Source: Kordia sp. SMS9 (lineage in GTDB: Bacteria; Bacteroidota; Bacteroidia; Flavobacteriales; Flavobacteriaceae). Taken from it: a DNA stretch of 64,000 nucleotides. A program made the translations under genes and the position numbers. Below the pieces are notes generated by a model. The model searched no databases and was not told the DNA's origin. It saw only the letters and a program-made list of their open reading frames with translations. Below, piece after piece: positions 47,893 through 55,808 of the stretch (the stretch's first letter is position 1; every line of letters begins with the position of its first letter). The stretch lies in assembly GCF_003352465.1 (NCBI RefSeq), contig NZ_CP031153.1, positions 62,001-126,000 on the forward strand, in the 5' to 3' direction.

Positions 47893-48498
47893 ATGAACTA
47901 TCCTCCAAAACACCATCAAGAAACGGATTTTAAGAATATTGTAGAAACGATCAAAAAGTATCCGTTAGCGACGTTGATTTCTGCCAAAGACAGCGAAATT
48001 TTCACCACACATGTTCCCTTGATTTATAACGCTTCTGGCAGAGAATTCGGTACGTTGATTGGACATATTGACAAGTTCAATCCGCATATTGAATTGCTAC
48101 AAGAGCACATTCCCGCGCAAGCGATATTTCACGGACCTAACTGCTATATTTCTCCGAACGTGTACAGCACGCCACAATTCCCCACATGGAATTATGTCAA
48201 AGTACATATTTCGGCGAAAGTCACACGCATTCCTGCTAATGAAAAAGTACTAGATTCTATTGCGAATATGACCGCTTTTTTAGAAACTTCGGCACAACCG
48301 TTTGTCTTAGACACTGAAAGTCCGAGAGCGCAAACACTTGCCGATTATATTGTGGGAATAAAGTTAGAAATTACTTCGTGGGAAGGAAAGTTTAAGTTAT
48401 CACAAGATAAATTACCTAAAGACACCAAACTCGCAAAAGAGGAATTAATACAAGAAAGCCGCAAAGATATTACGGCTTTTCTCGACAACATAGTGTAA
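47893..48498 (+). CDS. FMN-binding negative transcriptional regulator, PaiB family
   Basis: This is a 201-residue protein with the split-barrel FMN-binding fold. The order of landmarks is the PaiB pattern: LATLISAKDSEIFTTHVPLI near 26-45, LIGHIDKFNPHIELL near 56-70, IFHGPNCYISPNVYSTPQFPTWNYVKV near 78-104. In Bacillus, PaiB represses sporulation and degradative enzyme genes; other members may be flavin-dependent enzymes. It shares a transcript with the DUF1569 gene. Confidence 0.9.
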   Translation: MNYPPKHHQETDFKNIVETIKKYPLATLISAKDSEIFTTHVPLIYNASGREFGTLIGHIDKFNPHIELLQEHIPAQAIFHGPNCYISPNVYSTPQFPTWNYVKVHISAKVTRIPANEKVLDSIANMTAFLETSAQPFVLDTESPRAQTLADYIVGIKLEITSWEGKFKLSQDKLPKDTKLAKEELIQESRKDITAFLDNIV

Positions 48499-48547
48499 AT
48501 TATACTAAGTTTTACAGGATGTTTTTTAACGTAAGTTTTAGTTTGTT

Positions 48548-49201
48548 TTATTGCAACTCGTACGATATGAGTCGTTTTTCTATGGTGTGTAGTGGTCTAC
48601 TTGCCCATGATGATGTGGTAAATACTTCGCCTACACCGTCCATTCGGTAGTATTTACTAGTTCCTATAGAACGTTCATCTTCAGCATTTGTTCTTGTATA
48701 TAAATTCATATAATAACAATCAAAATCGCCAGCAGGTGTATTGATCATCTCACTTGCATCAGAACGTTGAAAAATAAGTCGATCATTGGTATACATCTGT
48801 AAAATATGTTCTGTAGTATCGCCCACAGGAGCAAATTGCACTTTCCCACTATCATTAATCAAATACCCAAGAGAATCTCTCAAATATTCAAAGTGTTCCC
48901 CATTTGGTGAACAAAAGGCAATATTGGATTCATTACCTGAAGTACGTCTTCTAAATTTAAAGAATACATTCCCGTTAATTTCCTCTGTCCCAACAATGTT
49001 TACAGAGTCAATGACACTGACATCATTGAACACTTCTGATTGTGGATTTTCCCTTTCAAAATGGTGATACACCCAAGAGTTTCCAACTTTTAATGCATAA
49101 ATGCCGCCATCGTCTTCAACGACGGTGGTATCATCATCATTGGAACAAGAAGTACAACATAGAAAGATTGCTAGACACGCTAGTAGAAATGGTTTTTTCA
49201 T
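48548..49201 (-). CDS. Hypothetical lipoprotein
   Basis: This is a 217-residue lipoprotein with Cys-Cys-Thr-Ser-Cys near residues 15-19, so the exact lipidated Cys is uncertain. Asn and a run of Asp follow. The mature domain begins IYALKVGNSWVYHHF near 35-49, a start often seen in small extracytoplasmic beta-rich proteins of Bacteroidota. No catalytic motif is visible. It has no close neighbour on its strand: the mpl gene starts 1.4 kb upstream and ends 95 bp before it. Confidence 0.75.
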   Translation of the reverse strand: MKKPFLLACLAIFLCCTSCSNDDDTTVVEDDGGIYALKVGNSWVYHHFERENPQSEVFNDVSVIDSVNIVGTEEINGNVFFKFRRRTSGNESNIAFCSPNGEHFEYLRDSLGYLINDSGKVQFAPVGDTTEHILQMYTNDRLIFQRSDASEMINTPAGDFDCYYMNLYTRTNAEDERSIGTSKYYRMDGVGEVFTTSSWASRPLHTIEKRLISYELQ

Positions 49202-49296
49202 AATTAATTGGTTTTAGTAATTTAAAAAAAGTAATTATGAAATATGCGCGCTCGGTTTTATGGTTACTTATTTTCAGAAACGCAAATTCTTACAGT

Positions 49297-50652
49297 TTAG
49301 TGTATGTGTGCTGAAAATTCTTCAAAATCAAGTCCGCCATAGTTTCCTGAGCTCATCAATAACACTGCGGTATTGTTTAAGTTTTGATTATATAAATAGG
49401 CTTTGAATTCGGCTGGATCGGTGTAAATTACCAAATCGTCTCGTTGAAAAGCAGCGGCAATTTGCGCTTCCGAAACTTCTTCCAATTGTTTTATTTTTAC
49501 TGCGTGCGGCGAATAGAAAACCACGGCTTTGTCTGCCGCGTCCAACGCGCCTTCGTATTCTTTTAAAAACTCCGCGTTTAAACTGCTGTATGTGTGCAAT
49601 TCCAAACATGCCAATACCGTACGATCTTGATATTGCTCTTTCACGGCTTTTGTCGTTGCTTTTACTTTACTTGGCGAATGTGCAAAGTCTTTGTACACTA
49701 CCGTAGCATTGTTCGCTGCGATTTTTTCCAATCGTTTGCTCGCACCTTTAAAAGTAGAAATAGCTTCGTAGAAATCTTCTTCGTCCACTCCAATATGTTG
49801 GCAAATCCATTTCGCGCCAGCGAGATTATTGAGGTTATGCTTCCCGAAGATTTCAATTGGCATAAAACCATCAGGCGTTTCTAAGAGCGTTTCTCCATTT
49901 TCAATGGTATAATTAGGGGTTTTGTAGCTTAGCTTACGAATCGGATTCTCGGAAGCTTCCACTACTTTCACAACTTCTGCATCTTCTTCGTTGTAATTGA
50001 TGCTTCCGCCTCTGGTGATGGAATCGACAAATATTTGAAATTGTTCCACATAATTTTCAAACGTTGGGAACACGTTGATATGATCCCACGCAATTCCGCT
50101 CAGCAAGGCAATATTTGGTTTGTATAAGTGAAATTTAGGTCTGCGATCAATTGGAGAAGATAAATATTCGTCGCCTTCTAAGATGATAAAATCATTTTCT
50201 TCCGTCAAATGCACCATCGTGTCAAAACCTTCCAATTGCGCGCCCACCATATAATCGACGGCAATATCATGGTAGTTTAATACGTGTAAAATCATCGAAG
50301 TAATCGTCGTTTTTCCGTGACTTCCACCAATGACAACGCGGGTTTTGTATTTGGATTGCTCGTATAAAAATTCTGGATACGAATAAATAGTGATACCTAA
50401 TTCTTGCGCTTTTAGCAATTCGGCATTATCAGGTTTGGCGTGCATTCCTAAAATAATGGCGTCCAAATCTGTCGTGATTTTTTCAGGAAACCAACCAAAC
50501 GTTTCTGGCAGCAAGCCTTTGGCGTTCAATCGTCCTTTAGATGGTTCAAAAATAACATCGTCACTTCCTGTAATTTGGTATCCTTTTGCGTGCAACGCAA
50601 GTGCTAAATTGTGCATGGCACTTCCGCCAATGGCTATAAAATGTATTCGCAT
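49297..50652 (-). CDS. mpl: UDP-N-acetylmuramate:L-alanyl-gamma-D-glutamyl-meso-DAP ligase
   Basis: Mpl recycles cell-wall tripeptide by joining it to UDP-MurNAc. The 451-residue protein is a Mur ligase: N-terminal Rossmann domain (MRIHFIAIGGSAMHNLALAL), P-loop GGSHGKTT at 109-116, the EGDEYLSSPIDRRPKF segment near 159-174, and KRLEKIAANNATVVYKDFAHSP near 308-329. The DEY followed by the DRRPKF insertion and the length separate Mpl from MurC. It is monocistronic. Confidence 0.93.
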   Translation of the reverse strand: MRIHFIAIGGSAMHNLALALHAKGYQITGSDDVIFEPSKGRLNAKGLLPETFGWFPEKITTDLDAIILGMHAKPDNAELLKAQELGITIYSYPEFLYEQSKYKTRVVIGGSHGKTTITSMILHVLNYHDIAVDYMVGAQLEGFDTMVHLTEENDFIILEGDEYLSSPIDRRPKFHLYKPNIALLSGIAWDHINVFPTFENYVEQFQIFVDSITRGGSINYNEEDAEVVKVVEASENPIRKLSYKTPNYTIENGETLLETPDGFMPIEIFGKHNLNNLAGAKWICQHIGVDEEDFYEAISTFKGASKRLEKIAANNATVVYKDFAHSPSKVKATTKAVKEQYQDRTVLACLELHTYSSLNAEFLKEYEGALDAADKAVVFYSPHAVKIKQLEEVSEAQIAAAFQRDDLVIYTDPAEFKAYLYNQNLNNTAVLLMSSGNYGGLDFEEFSAHIH

Positions 50653-50675
50653 CGTATCTAAAAATTCTGAAAGTG

Positions 50676-50683
50676 TAAAGATA
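50676..50683 (-). promoter_or_regulatory. Candidate -7 element of mpl
   Basis: On the minus strand this reads TATCTTTA, seven of eight bases of TAnnTTTG, 23 bp before the mpl ATG. No TTG was seen at -33. Confidence 0.4.
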
Positions 50684-50771
50684 AACCGCTTTTTTGTTTT
50701 TTGGGAATTTAATTTTAATGGAAAAACGGGACTTTTTTCGGATGAATCGACAAGTTTTCCCTGAAATTTCT

Positions 50772-50779
50772 TACTTTTA
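50772..50779 (+). promoter_or_regulatory. Candidate -7 element for the gene at 50826
   Basis: TACTTTTA matches TAnnTTTG in seven of eight bases and lies 46 bp before the ATG. Confidence 0.35.
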
Positions 50780-50825
50780 GATCGTAACTTTTATATAAAA
50801 CCTATTACCAATACCAATAAAACTT

Positions 50826-51326
50826 ATGAACAACGAAAAAATCAACGCGTTCTTTAATGACATTTTCATCGACAAGTTTTTAGTCAACTTCGTTCCAGGA
50901 CTCATCCTATTTTATGCACTCTATTCTTTTATCAGCTTTTCTACAGGAGATGGACTGCTGTCTTTACTAATCATTACAATAATCTCATGGATATTGGGAT
51001 TATTATTAGAAATGGTTTTTTATGGAAAGACCTATAAAAATCGTCGTGTAGGTATTGCATTTACTATAGATGATAGCTTGCGTTTACTATTTAGTAAAAT
51101 TGGTCTTAGCATTATCATTGCAGTGTTTATTTCTATTTTTATGCCTGAGATTTTGCAACAAATTACGAAAACCGAAATACGTCCATTTGAGACAAGCTTT
51201 TTTGAACGAAAAGAAGCCGATTTAAGAATCGTTTTTATGTTTATAAAAGGCTTCGCTTTTATAGCTGTCGGAATGTATTTATATCTACGCTATCCAAATA
51301 AAAATCCTGACAAAATAGAAGAATAA
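50826..51326 (+). CDS. Hypothetical inner membrane protein
   Basis: This is a 166-residue protein with four hydrophobic segments at about 18-40, 43-65, 92-110 and 137-157. A basic loop (YGKTYKNRR) lies near 66-74 and the C-terminus is charged and cytosolic. It shows no enzyme motif and I do not recognise the family. The start of a decayed small membrane protein gene lies three bases after its stop codon, so the two were probably an operon pair. Confidence 0.72.
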   Translation: MNNEKINAFFNDIFIDKFLVNFVPGLILFYALYSFISFSTGDGLLSLLIITIISWILGLLLEMVFYGKTYKNRRVGIAFTIDDSLRLLFSKIGLSIIIAVFISIFMPEILQQITKTEIRPFETSFFERKEADLRIVFMFIKGFAFIAVGMYLYLRYPNKNPDKIEE

Positions 51327-51329
51327 GGC

Positions 51330-51522
51330 ATGAAAAAAATTATCAATTTCCTTAAAAACAACTAGACTTTATACGCTAGCTTATTCATAACTATAGCTTA
51401 TACCTTGACTAAATTATATAGTAAAAGCCAGATTTAGTATTTCAGATGTACTAATTACTTTTTTTGTAAGCTTATTTGTGGTTTGGTCATTTATTAAAGC
51501 ACCAAAGAAAACTCAGCAATAA
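51330..51522 (+). pseudogene. Decayed small two-helix membrane protein gene
   Basis: The ATG at 51330 opens MKKIINFLKNN and then meets a TAG. Reading through the TAG gives the hydrophobic segment LYASLFITIAYTL. After a +1 shift near 51430 the frame continues as ISDVLITFFVSLFVVWSFIK, a second clear membrane helix, and ends at TAA 51522. So one nonsense codon and one frameshift separate the pieces of a ~63-residue protein. It follows the gene at 50826 by three bases. Two base-calling errors could give the same picture. Confidence 0.5.
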
Positions 51523-51602
51523 ATCGTATTTTTATAGGAATGAAAAAGTTACGGAGTGTATTTTGCATACTTCTGTTCCAAATTGCTATAAAAAAACGAT
51601 CT

Positions 51603-53405
51603 ATGAAAACCTTTGTTAGTACACTCCTACTCTGCTGTGTTGCATTCTGTAACGCACAAGTAACTCTTGGAAAGAAAGATACTTCTTGGAATATTTTAGT
51701 CGATGGAAAACCTTTCCCCGTGAAAGGCGCCACATTTGGTCATGAAAATGACGTGGCGAATTATGACAAATATTTTAAAGATTTGCAAGAACTTGGCGTG
51801 AATACACTTCGTACGTGGGCAACTGGAGAAAATACCAAAGCATTTTTAGACGCTGCTGCAAAATATGACATTAAAGTGATGGTCGGCATTTGGATGCGAC
51901 ACGGACGTCCAGGCATGGAAGATGACGATAGCTTTGATTATCTACGAGATAAAGACGGTATGGAAGCGATGTACGATTTTTCTATAAACGTAGTGAAAAT
52001 GTACAAAGATCATCCTGCGGTGTTGACTTGGGGCGTTGGGAATGAAGTGTACCTCAACATGGCAACAGACGAAGAGAAAGAAGCGTATTCTAAATTCTTG
52101 GAACGTGTGTGTAGCAATATCAAAAAGCTCGATCCCAATCACCCAATTAGTTCTACAGAAGCATGGACGTTTGGTTTGAAATGGTGGCAACAATATGTGC
52201 CTTCAATTGATATTTATGGCTTGAATTGTTATGGCGCAGGCGCAAATTTTCTTCAAGAGGAATTAGAAAAAAGAAACATTGACAAACCGTACATCATTAC
52301 CGAGTTTAATGTGCAAGGTGAATGGGATATTAAAAATGAAGTCAATGGTGTGAAAGTAGAACCATCTGACGAAGAAAAATACACTGCCATTGCTGATGGT
52401 TATAAAAATTGGATCGTTACAAAACCCAATTGTTTAGGCGTATACGTATTTCATTATGCAGATGGAAACGATTATGGAAGTCCGTGGCTATTTACACATC
52501 ACAGAGGTTTGTATCGTCCGACCTATTGGGCAATTCGCAAAGCATTTACAGGAAAAAAACCGACGAATGCCATTCCGAAAATTGAAACCTTTCAACTCTC
52601 CAACGAAACGATAAACAGTAACACATGGATTCCTATCACTTTGGAAGTTTCTGATGCCGAAAATGAAGCTTTAAATATTAGCTTCTATTACAATCAACAT
52701 ACAGGAAGTCGCAAACGGAGAAGTCAAATTCATAAAGTAAACCATAGAGGTTCGCTAAAAGACGGATTTGAAATTCAAGTCCCAAAAGAACATGGCGCGG
52801 TAAAAGTGTATGTTAATGTGCAGGATACTTTTAACAATGTGGGCATTGCTTCTACGGGCATTCAAGTGAATGATGCCGAATCTAAAAACAGAAAATACTT
52901 AGTTCCAAAAGTGCATGCGCCTTTTTATGTGTATAAAGATGGTGATGAACTTCCTTATATTCCCACAGGCTATATGGGCAATTATCAAGCGATGAAAGTA
53001 GACATGCAACACACCACAGAAGTATATTCGGGAACATCCGCTATTAAAATTGAGTATACAGAACGAAGTGGTTGGTACGGACTTGCCTTTGTAGATCCTA
53101 AAAATGATTGGGGAACTACACTTGGCGGATATACTATTGAAGGTGCTACTAAGTTTTCATTTTGGGCAAAAGCAGATCGTGATGGTGTGACCGCAAAAAT
53201 TGGTTTTGGATTGATAGAAAAAGACAAACCTTTTCCTGACACCACTATACAATCTGAAAAAATTACATTGAGTAGCAAGTGGAAAAAATATACACTAAAA
53301 ATAAAACGCGCTGATTTAAGCTGCATCCGTTCTGGCTTGGTACTTTTCTCTAATAGTTACGGACATCCGCAAAGTATTTACCTTGATGAGGTGGTTTTTG
53401 AGTGA
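51603..53405 (+). CDS. Secreted glycoside hydrolase (TIM barrel, GH2/GH5-like clan) with C-terminal sandwich
   Basis: From the ATG at 51603 the protein has 600 residues and a signal peptide (MKTFVSTLLLCCVAFCNAQ). The frame also has an ATG at 51540, but that would bury the signal peptide. The TIM barrel (about 30-320) shows the clan A pair: acid/base Glu148 in Gly-Asn-Glu-Val and nucleophile Glu234 in Ile-Thr-Glu-Phe. A ~120-residue middle domain and a C-terminal ~150-residue domain, probably carbohydrate-binding, follow. The substrate cannot be told from sequence. A second glycosidase-like gene follows 430 bp downstream. Confidence 0.83.
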   Translation: MKTFVSTLLLCCVAFCNAQVTLGKKDTSWNILVDGKPFPVKGATFGHENDVANYDKYFKDLQELGVNTLRTWATGENTKAFLDAAAKYDIKVMVGIWMRHGRPGMEDDDSFDYLRDKDGMEAMYDFSINVVKMYKDHPAVLTWGVGNEVYLNMATDEEKEAYSKFLERVCSNIKKLDPNHPISSTEAWTFGLKWWQQYVPSIDIYGLNCYGAGANFLQEELEKRNIDKPYIITEFNVQGEWDIKNEVNGVKVEPSDEEKYTAIADGYKNWIVTKPNCLGVYVFHYADGNDYGSPWLFTHHRGLYRPTYWAIRKAFTGKKPTNAIPKIETFQLSNETINSNTWIPITLEVSDAENEALNISFYYNQHTGSRKRRSQIHKVNHRGSLKDGFEIQVPKEHGAVKVYVNVQDTFNNVGIASTGIQVNDAESKNRKYLVPKVHAPFYVYKDGDELPYIPTGYMGNYQAMKVDMQHTTEVYSGTSAIKIEYTERSGWYGLAFVDPKNDWGTTLGGYTIEGATKFSFWAKADRDGVTAKIGFGLIEKDKPFPDTTIQSEKITLSSKWKKYTLKIKRADLSCIRSGLVLFSNSYGHPQSIYLDEVVFE

Positions 53406-53836
53406 TGGTTTAAAAAGTATTTCCTAATATCGTTGGAAAGTTTGTCGCAGTGCTGCAAGAACGTTTCAAACGCAGGGGAAACCTTCTCGCAAAGCTGCAA
53501 GAACGTTTTGAACGCGGGGGAAACCTTCTCGCAAAGCTGCAAGAACGTTTTGAACGCGGGGGAAACCTTCTCGCAAAGCTGCAAGAACGTTTCGAACACG
53601 GGGGAAACCTTCTCGCAGGGCTGCAGGGACGTTTCCAACGTTGCGGGAAGCTTGTTGCATTGCTGCGAGAAGGTTTCCCCAGGATTTTTATTGCGAATTC
53701 TTCAATAAAACAACAAAAAAACACCATTTTATTACGAATCTTTCAAAATGAAGTTTTGCAAGTTCAATGTTAAAATGTATTGGATATCAATATGCTTTAC
53801 ACTACTTTTAAAGAGTATCACAAAAACACCTAATAT
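53406..53836. other. Gene-free region of 431 bp holding a 42-bp repeat array
   Basis: Almost all of the left 300 bp is the tandem array described separately. The right 130 bp are AT-rich with no clear element. Several frames are open across the array, because the 42-bp period is divisible by three and the unit lacks stops. Confidence 0.7.
53410..53700. repeat. Tandem array of 42-bp hairpin-forming units
   Basis: Units start at 53452, 53494, 53536, 53578 and 53620, exactly 42 bp apart, with a degenerate unit before (53410) and a partial one after (53662). The units at 53494 and 53536 are identical; copies get more divergent towards both ends. Within a unit GCAAGAACGTTT and AAACCTTCTCGC can pair in 10 of 12 positions. 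The last unit carries GCGAGAAGGTTTCCCC, the exact complement of the right half of the others. About half of the unit is G or C, well above the flanks. Confidence 0.92.
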
Positions 53837-54853
53837 ATGCCAACAAACAAACTCTCCATTGAGGAAATGGTCGCACAAATAGACACTACAGTCGATCCTG
53901 ACTTTGTTTATGCGTTTCAAAAGACAAAGTTTGTACCTTCAGATGGAAAAACCTTACTAATTATGGGACAAACGGTGGAAGGTATTACCGAATACCTCGA
54001 TCATTTTTCCAAGGAAACCATTCCTGGAGGTTGGGCAGCGTATTGGGCAGTTACGGAATTCAATGGTGTAACAGAAACACATACCAACGAAACCAACAGT
54101 TCGCAAAACCACCAAATGTTGGTGGATCAATTTCCAAACACGGTTTTGCAAAGTGCGCTTTGGATGGTTGGAAAATTGGACATTGATAAAAATGTGAGTC
54201 ATGGCAAATATGATTCCGTACTACAACAATATAGTACGTGGGCAAAATCAATCAACCGACCGATCTATCTTCGCATTGGCTACGAGTTTGATGGTATGCA
54301 TAATGAATTAGAACCCGAAATTTATATAAAAGCCTACCAATATATTGTTGATTTTTTGCGGAATGATGGTGTGGAAAATATTGCCTTTGTCTGGCATTCG
54401 TATGCTTCCAAACCGTATAAAGACTATCCTGCATCTAACTGGTATCCTGGCGATGAGTATGTGGATTGGGTTGGAATTTCTGTCTTTGGACACGCTTACG
54501 ACGATCCCAATTTTGGCAACTATTGCGATGCTGTAATGGAACATGCTAAAGTGTATAAAAAACCCGTCATGATTGCAGAAGCCAATCCGATTAAAGGTAT
54601 TGAACCAAAAAGTGATGCGGCTTGGACAGATTGGTTTGTCAATTTTTTCTCTTTTTGTTATGAAAAAAACATCAAAGCGATTAGTTTGATCAACGAAAAC
54701 TGGCAACGCTTGCATATTGATGGTATTGGCGAATGGAAAGACGGACGTTTGCACAATAACCCCAACGTGGCAAAAGCATGGTTTTTGGAGACTGACAAAG
54801 AACGTTATTTGAAGCAGTCAGAAACACTGTTTAAGGAGTTGGGATATGAGTAA
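53837..54853 (+). CDS. GH26-like glycoside hydrolase
   Basis: This is a 338-residue protein. RPIYLRIGYEFDGMHN near 141-156 holds the acid/base Glu150 and KKPVMIAEANP near 241-251 holds the nucleophile Glu249, the spacing and context of GH26-type mannanases and related lyase-like enzymes. WVGISVFG near 211-218 lies on the strand between them. No signal peptide is visible, so it may be cytosolic, unless an upstream start was missed. The gene lies downstream of another glycosidase gene and the repeat array. Confidence 0.82.
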   Translation: MPTNKLSIEEMVAQIDTTVDPDFVYAFQKTKFVPSDGKTLLIMGQTVEGITEYLDHFSKETIPGGWAAYWAVTEFNGVTETHTNETNSSQNHQMLVDQFPNTVLQSALWMVGKLDIDKNVSHGKYDSVLQQYSTWAKSINRPIYLRIGYEFDGMHNELEPEIYIKAYQYIVDFLRNDGVENIAFVWHSYASKPYKDYPASNWYPGDEYVDWVGISVFGHAYDDPNFGNYCDAVMEHAKVYKKPVMIAEANPIKGIEPKSDAAWTDWFVNFFSFCYEKNIKAISLINENWQRLHIDGIGEWKDGRLHNNPNVAKAWFLETDKERYLKQSETLFKELGYE

Positions 54854-54928
54854 CTCTTTATATGTAAAATTGGGCTTGATTTTGTATAATAAAAAAGTAG
54901 TATCTTGGGTATTTCTAACGCAACCCTT

Positions 54929-55003
54929 ATGAATAGAATTACAGTGATATTCATTGTTTTGTGCAGTTCAGTTCAGTTTCTGATCGGTCAAAACATCGCC
55001 TAA
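54929..55003 (+). pseudogene. Orphan signal-peptide ORF, probable gene remnant
   Basis: The ATG at 54929 encodes 24 residues, MNRITVIFIVLCSSVQFLIG followed by Gln-Asn-Ile-Ala and stop. This is a complete signal peptide with a Gly-Gln type cleavage site and nothing behind it. A TATCTTGG (-7-like) lies about 28 bp upstream. It is probably the 5' remnant of a secreted protein gene, lost perhaps when the adjacent repeat element inserted. A functional micropeptide cannot be excluded. Confidence 0.45.
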
Positions 55004-55083
55004 TAATAAGCAAAAGTAATTGCTTGTGCTCGCCTACTTAAAAAAATTCTCAAAGATTTTTTATTCAATTTGTATTTGCTAAA

Positions 55084-55237
55084 TTATACCAATTTTTCTA
55101 CAAGAAGCGAAGTTGCTTTGGTATTATAGAACGCTGCGAATGTTTTGCATAGCCTTAGCCACGGAAAATAGTCGCAAGGAAATAGAATGCTGAATGAACG
55201 CGCTTATTTGTTGCATCTTATAGTAAAATTGGTATTA
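55084..55237. repeat. MITE-like element with imperfect terminal inverted repeats
   Basis: The left end TTATACCAATTTTTCTACAA and the complement of the right end, TAATACCAATTTTACTATAA, match in about 17 of 20 positions. The inner part (154 bp in total) has no ORF, and a further inverted copy of the end motif (TTGGTATTATA) lies near 55118. A related sequence occurs at 57936 and a shorter one at 891. Confidence 0.6.
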
Positions 55238-55282
55238 GATATGTAAACACCATATACAACACACCATCCACAACCCAAAAAA

Positions 55283-55777
55283 ATGCTAACAAAACACATC
55301 TTACTAGGCTTTATATTTGGAGTATCCATGTCGTTTATTTCATGGATCGTGGGCATGATTGTAAATAGTTTCTTGATGAAAACGGCATACTATAAAAAGC
55401 TATCGAACCTAAATTTCATCAAAAGTAAACGCTTGAACAAACGTATCGGAATCAACTTCTTTCGGTGGATTGTAAAAAATACATTCTTCAAATTCTTCAA
55501 TCAGAAAATTAAGGTCCAAAACAAACAAACGGATTTAACCGTGATTCGCTATGAAATGACGCTTTCTGAAATCAGTCATCTCATCGGATTTGCCTTTGTG
55601 ACGATTGCCGCCATCTATCAAAGTATTAGCGTAAGTTTTGTATTTGGACTGATCATGATGATTCCAAATATTCTCATGAATTTATATCCTTCCTTATTAC
55701 AGCAAGAAAACAAACGGAGAATTGACAAGGTATTGCAACGACAAAAACGTGCTCAAAAAACACAACAACTTCCATAG
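55283..55777 (+). CDS. Hypothetical membrane protein
   Basis: This is a 164-residue basic protein. The first hydrophobic segment (about 5-30) starts right at the N-terminus. A Lys/Arg/Asn-rich middle follows, then two more segments near 95-115 and 118-138. The C-terminus is strongly basic (RRIDKVLQRQKRAQK). There is no catalytic motif and the family is not recognised. It stands between the MITE-like element and a secreted protein gene 31 bp downstream. Confidence 0.7.
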   Translation: MLTKHILLGFIFGVSMSFISWIVGMIVNSFLMKTAYYKKLSNLNFIKSKRLNKRIGINFFRWIVKNTFFKFFNQKIKVQNKQTDLTVIRYEMTLSEISHLIGFAFVTIAAIYQSISVSFVFGLIMMIPNILMNLYPSLLQQENKRRIDKVLQRQKRAQKTQQLP

Positions 55778-55808
55778 CAACTAAAATTTTCCTACCTTTC
55801 TTCACTGT

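Larger units (their letters stand above)
54854..55282. other. Gene-poor region of 429 bp
   Basis: Contains an orphan signal-peptide ORF (54929-55003) and a MITE-like inverted-repeat element (55084-55237). Nothing else is seen. Confidence 0.6.

Noticed and set aside
51540..51602. Upstream ATG for the glycoside hydrolase
   Set aside because: It would place 21 residues before a standard signal peptide.
53410..53700. CRISPR array
   Set aside because: The units are directly adjacent with no unique spacers between them, and no cas genes are present.
53378..53773. Several open frames on both strands across the 42-bp array
   Set aside because: They result from a stop-free unit with a period divisible by three. 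None has an ATG start with a plausible context and no non-repeat domain is attached.
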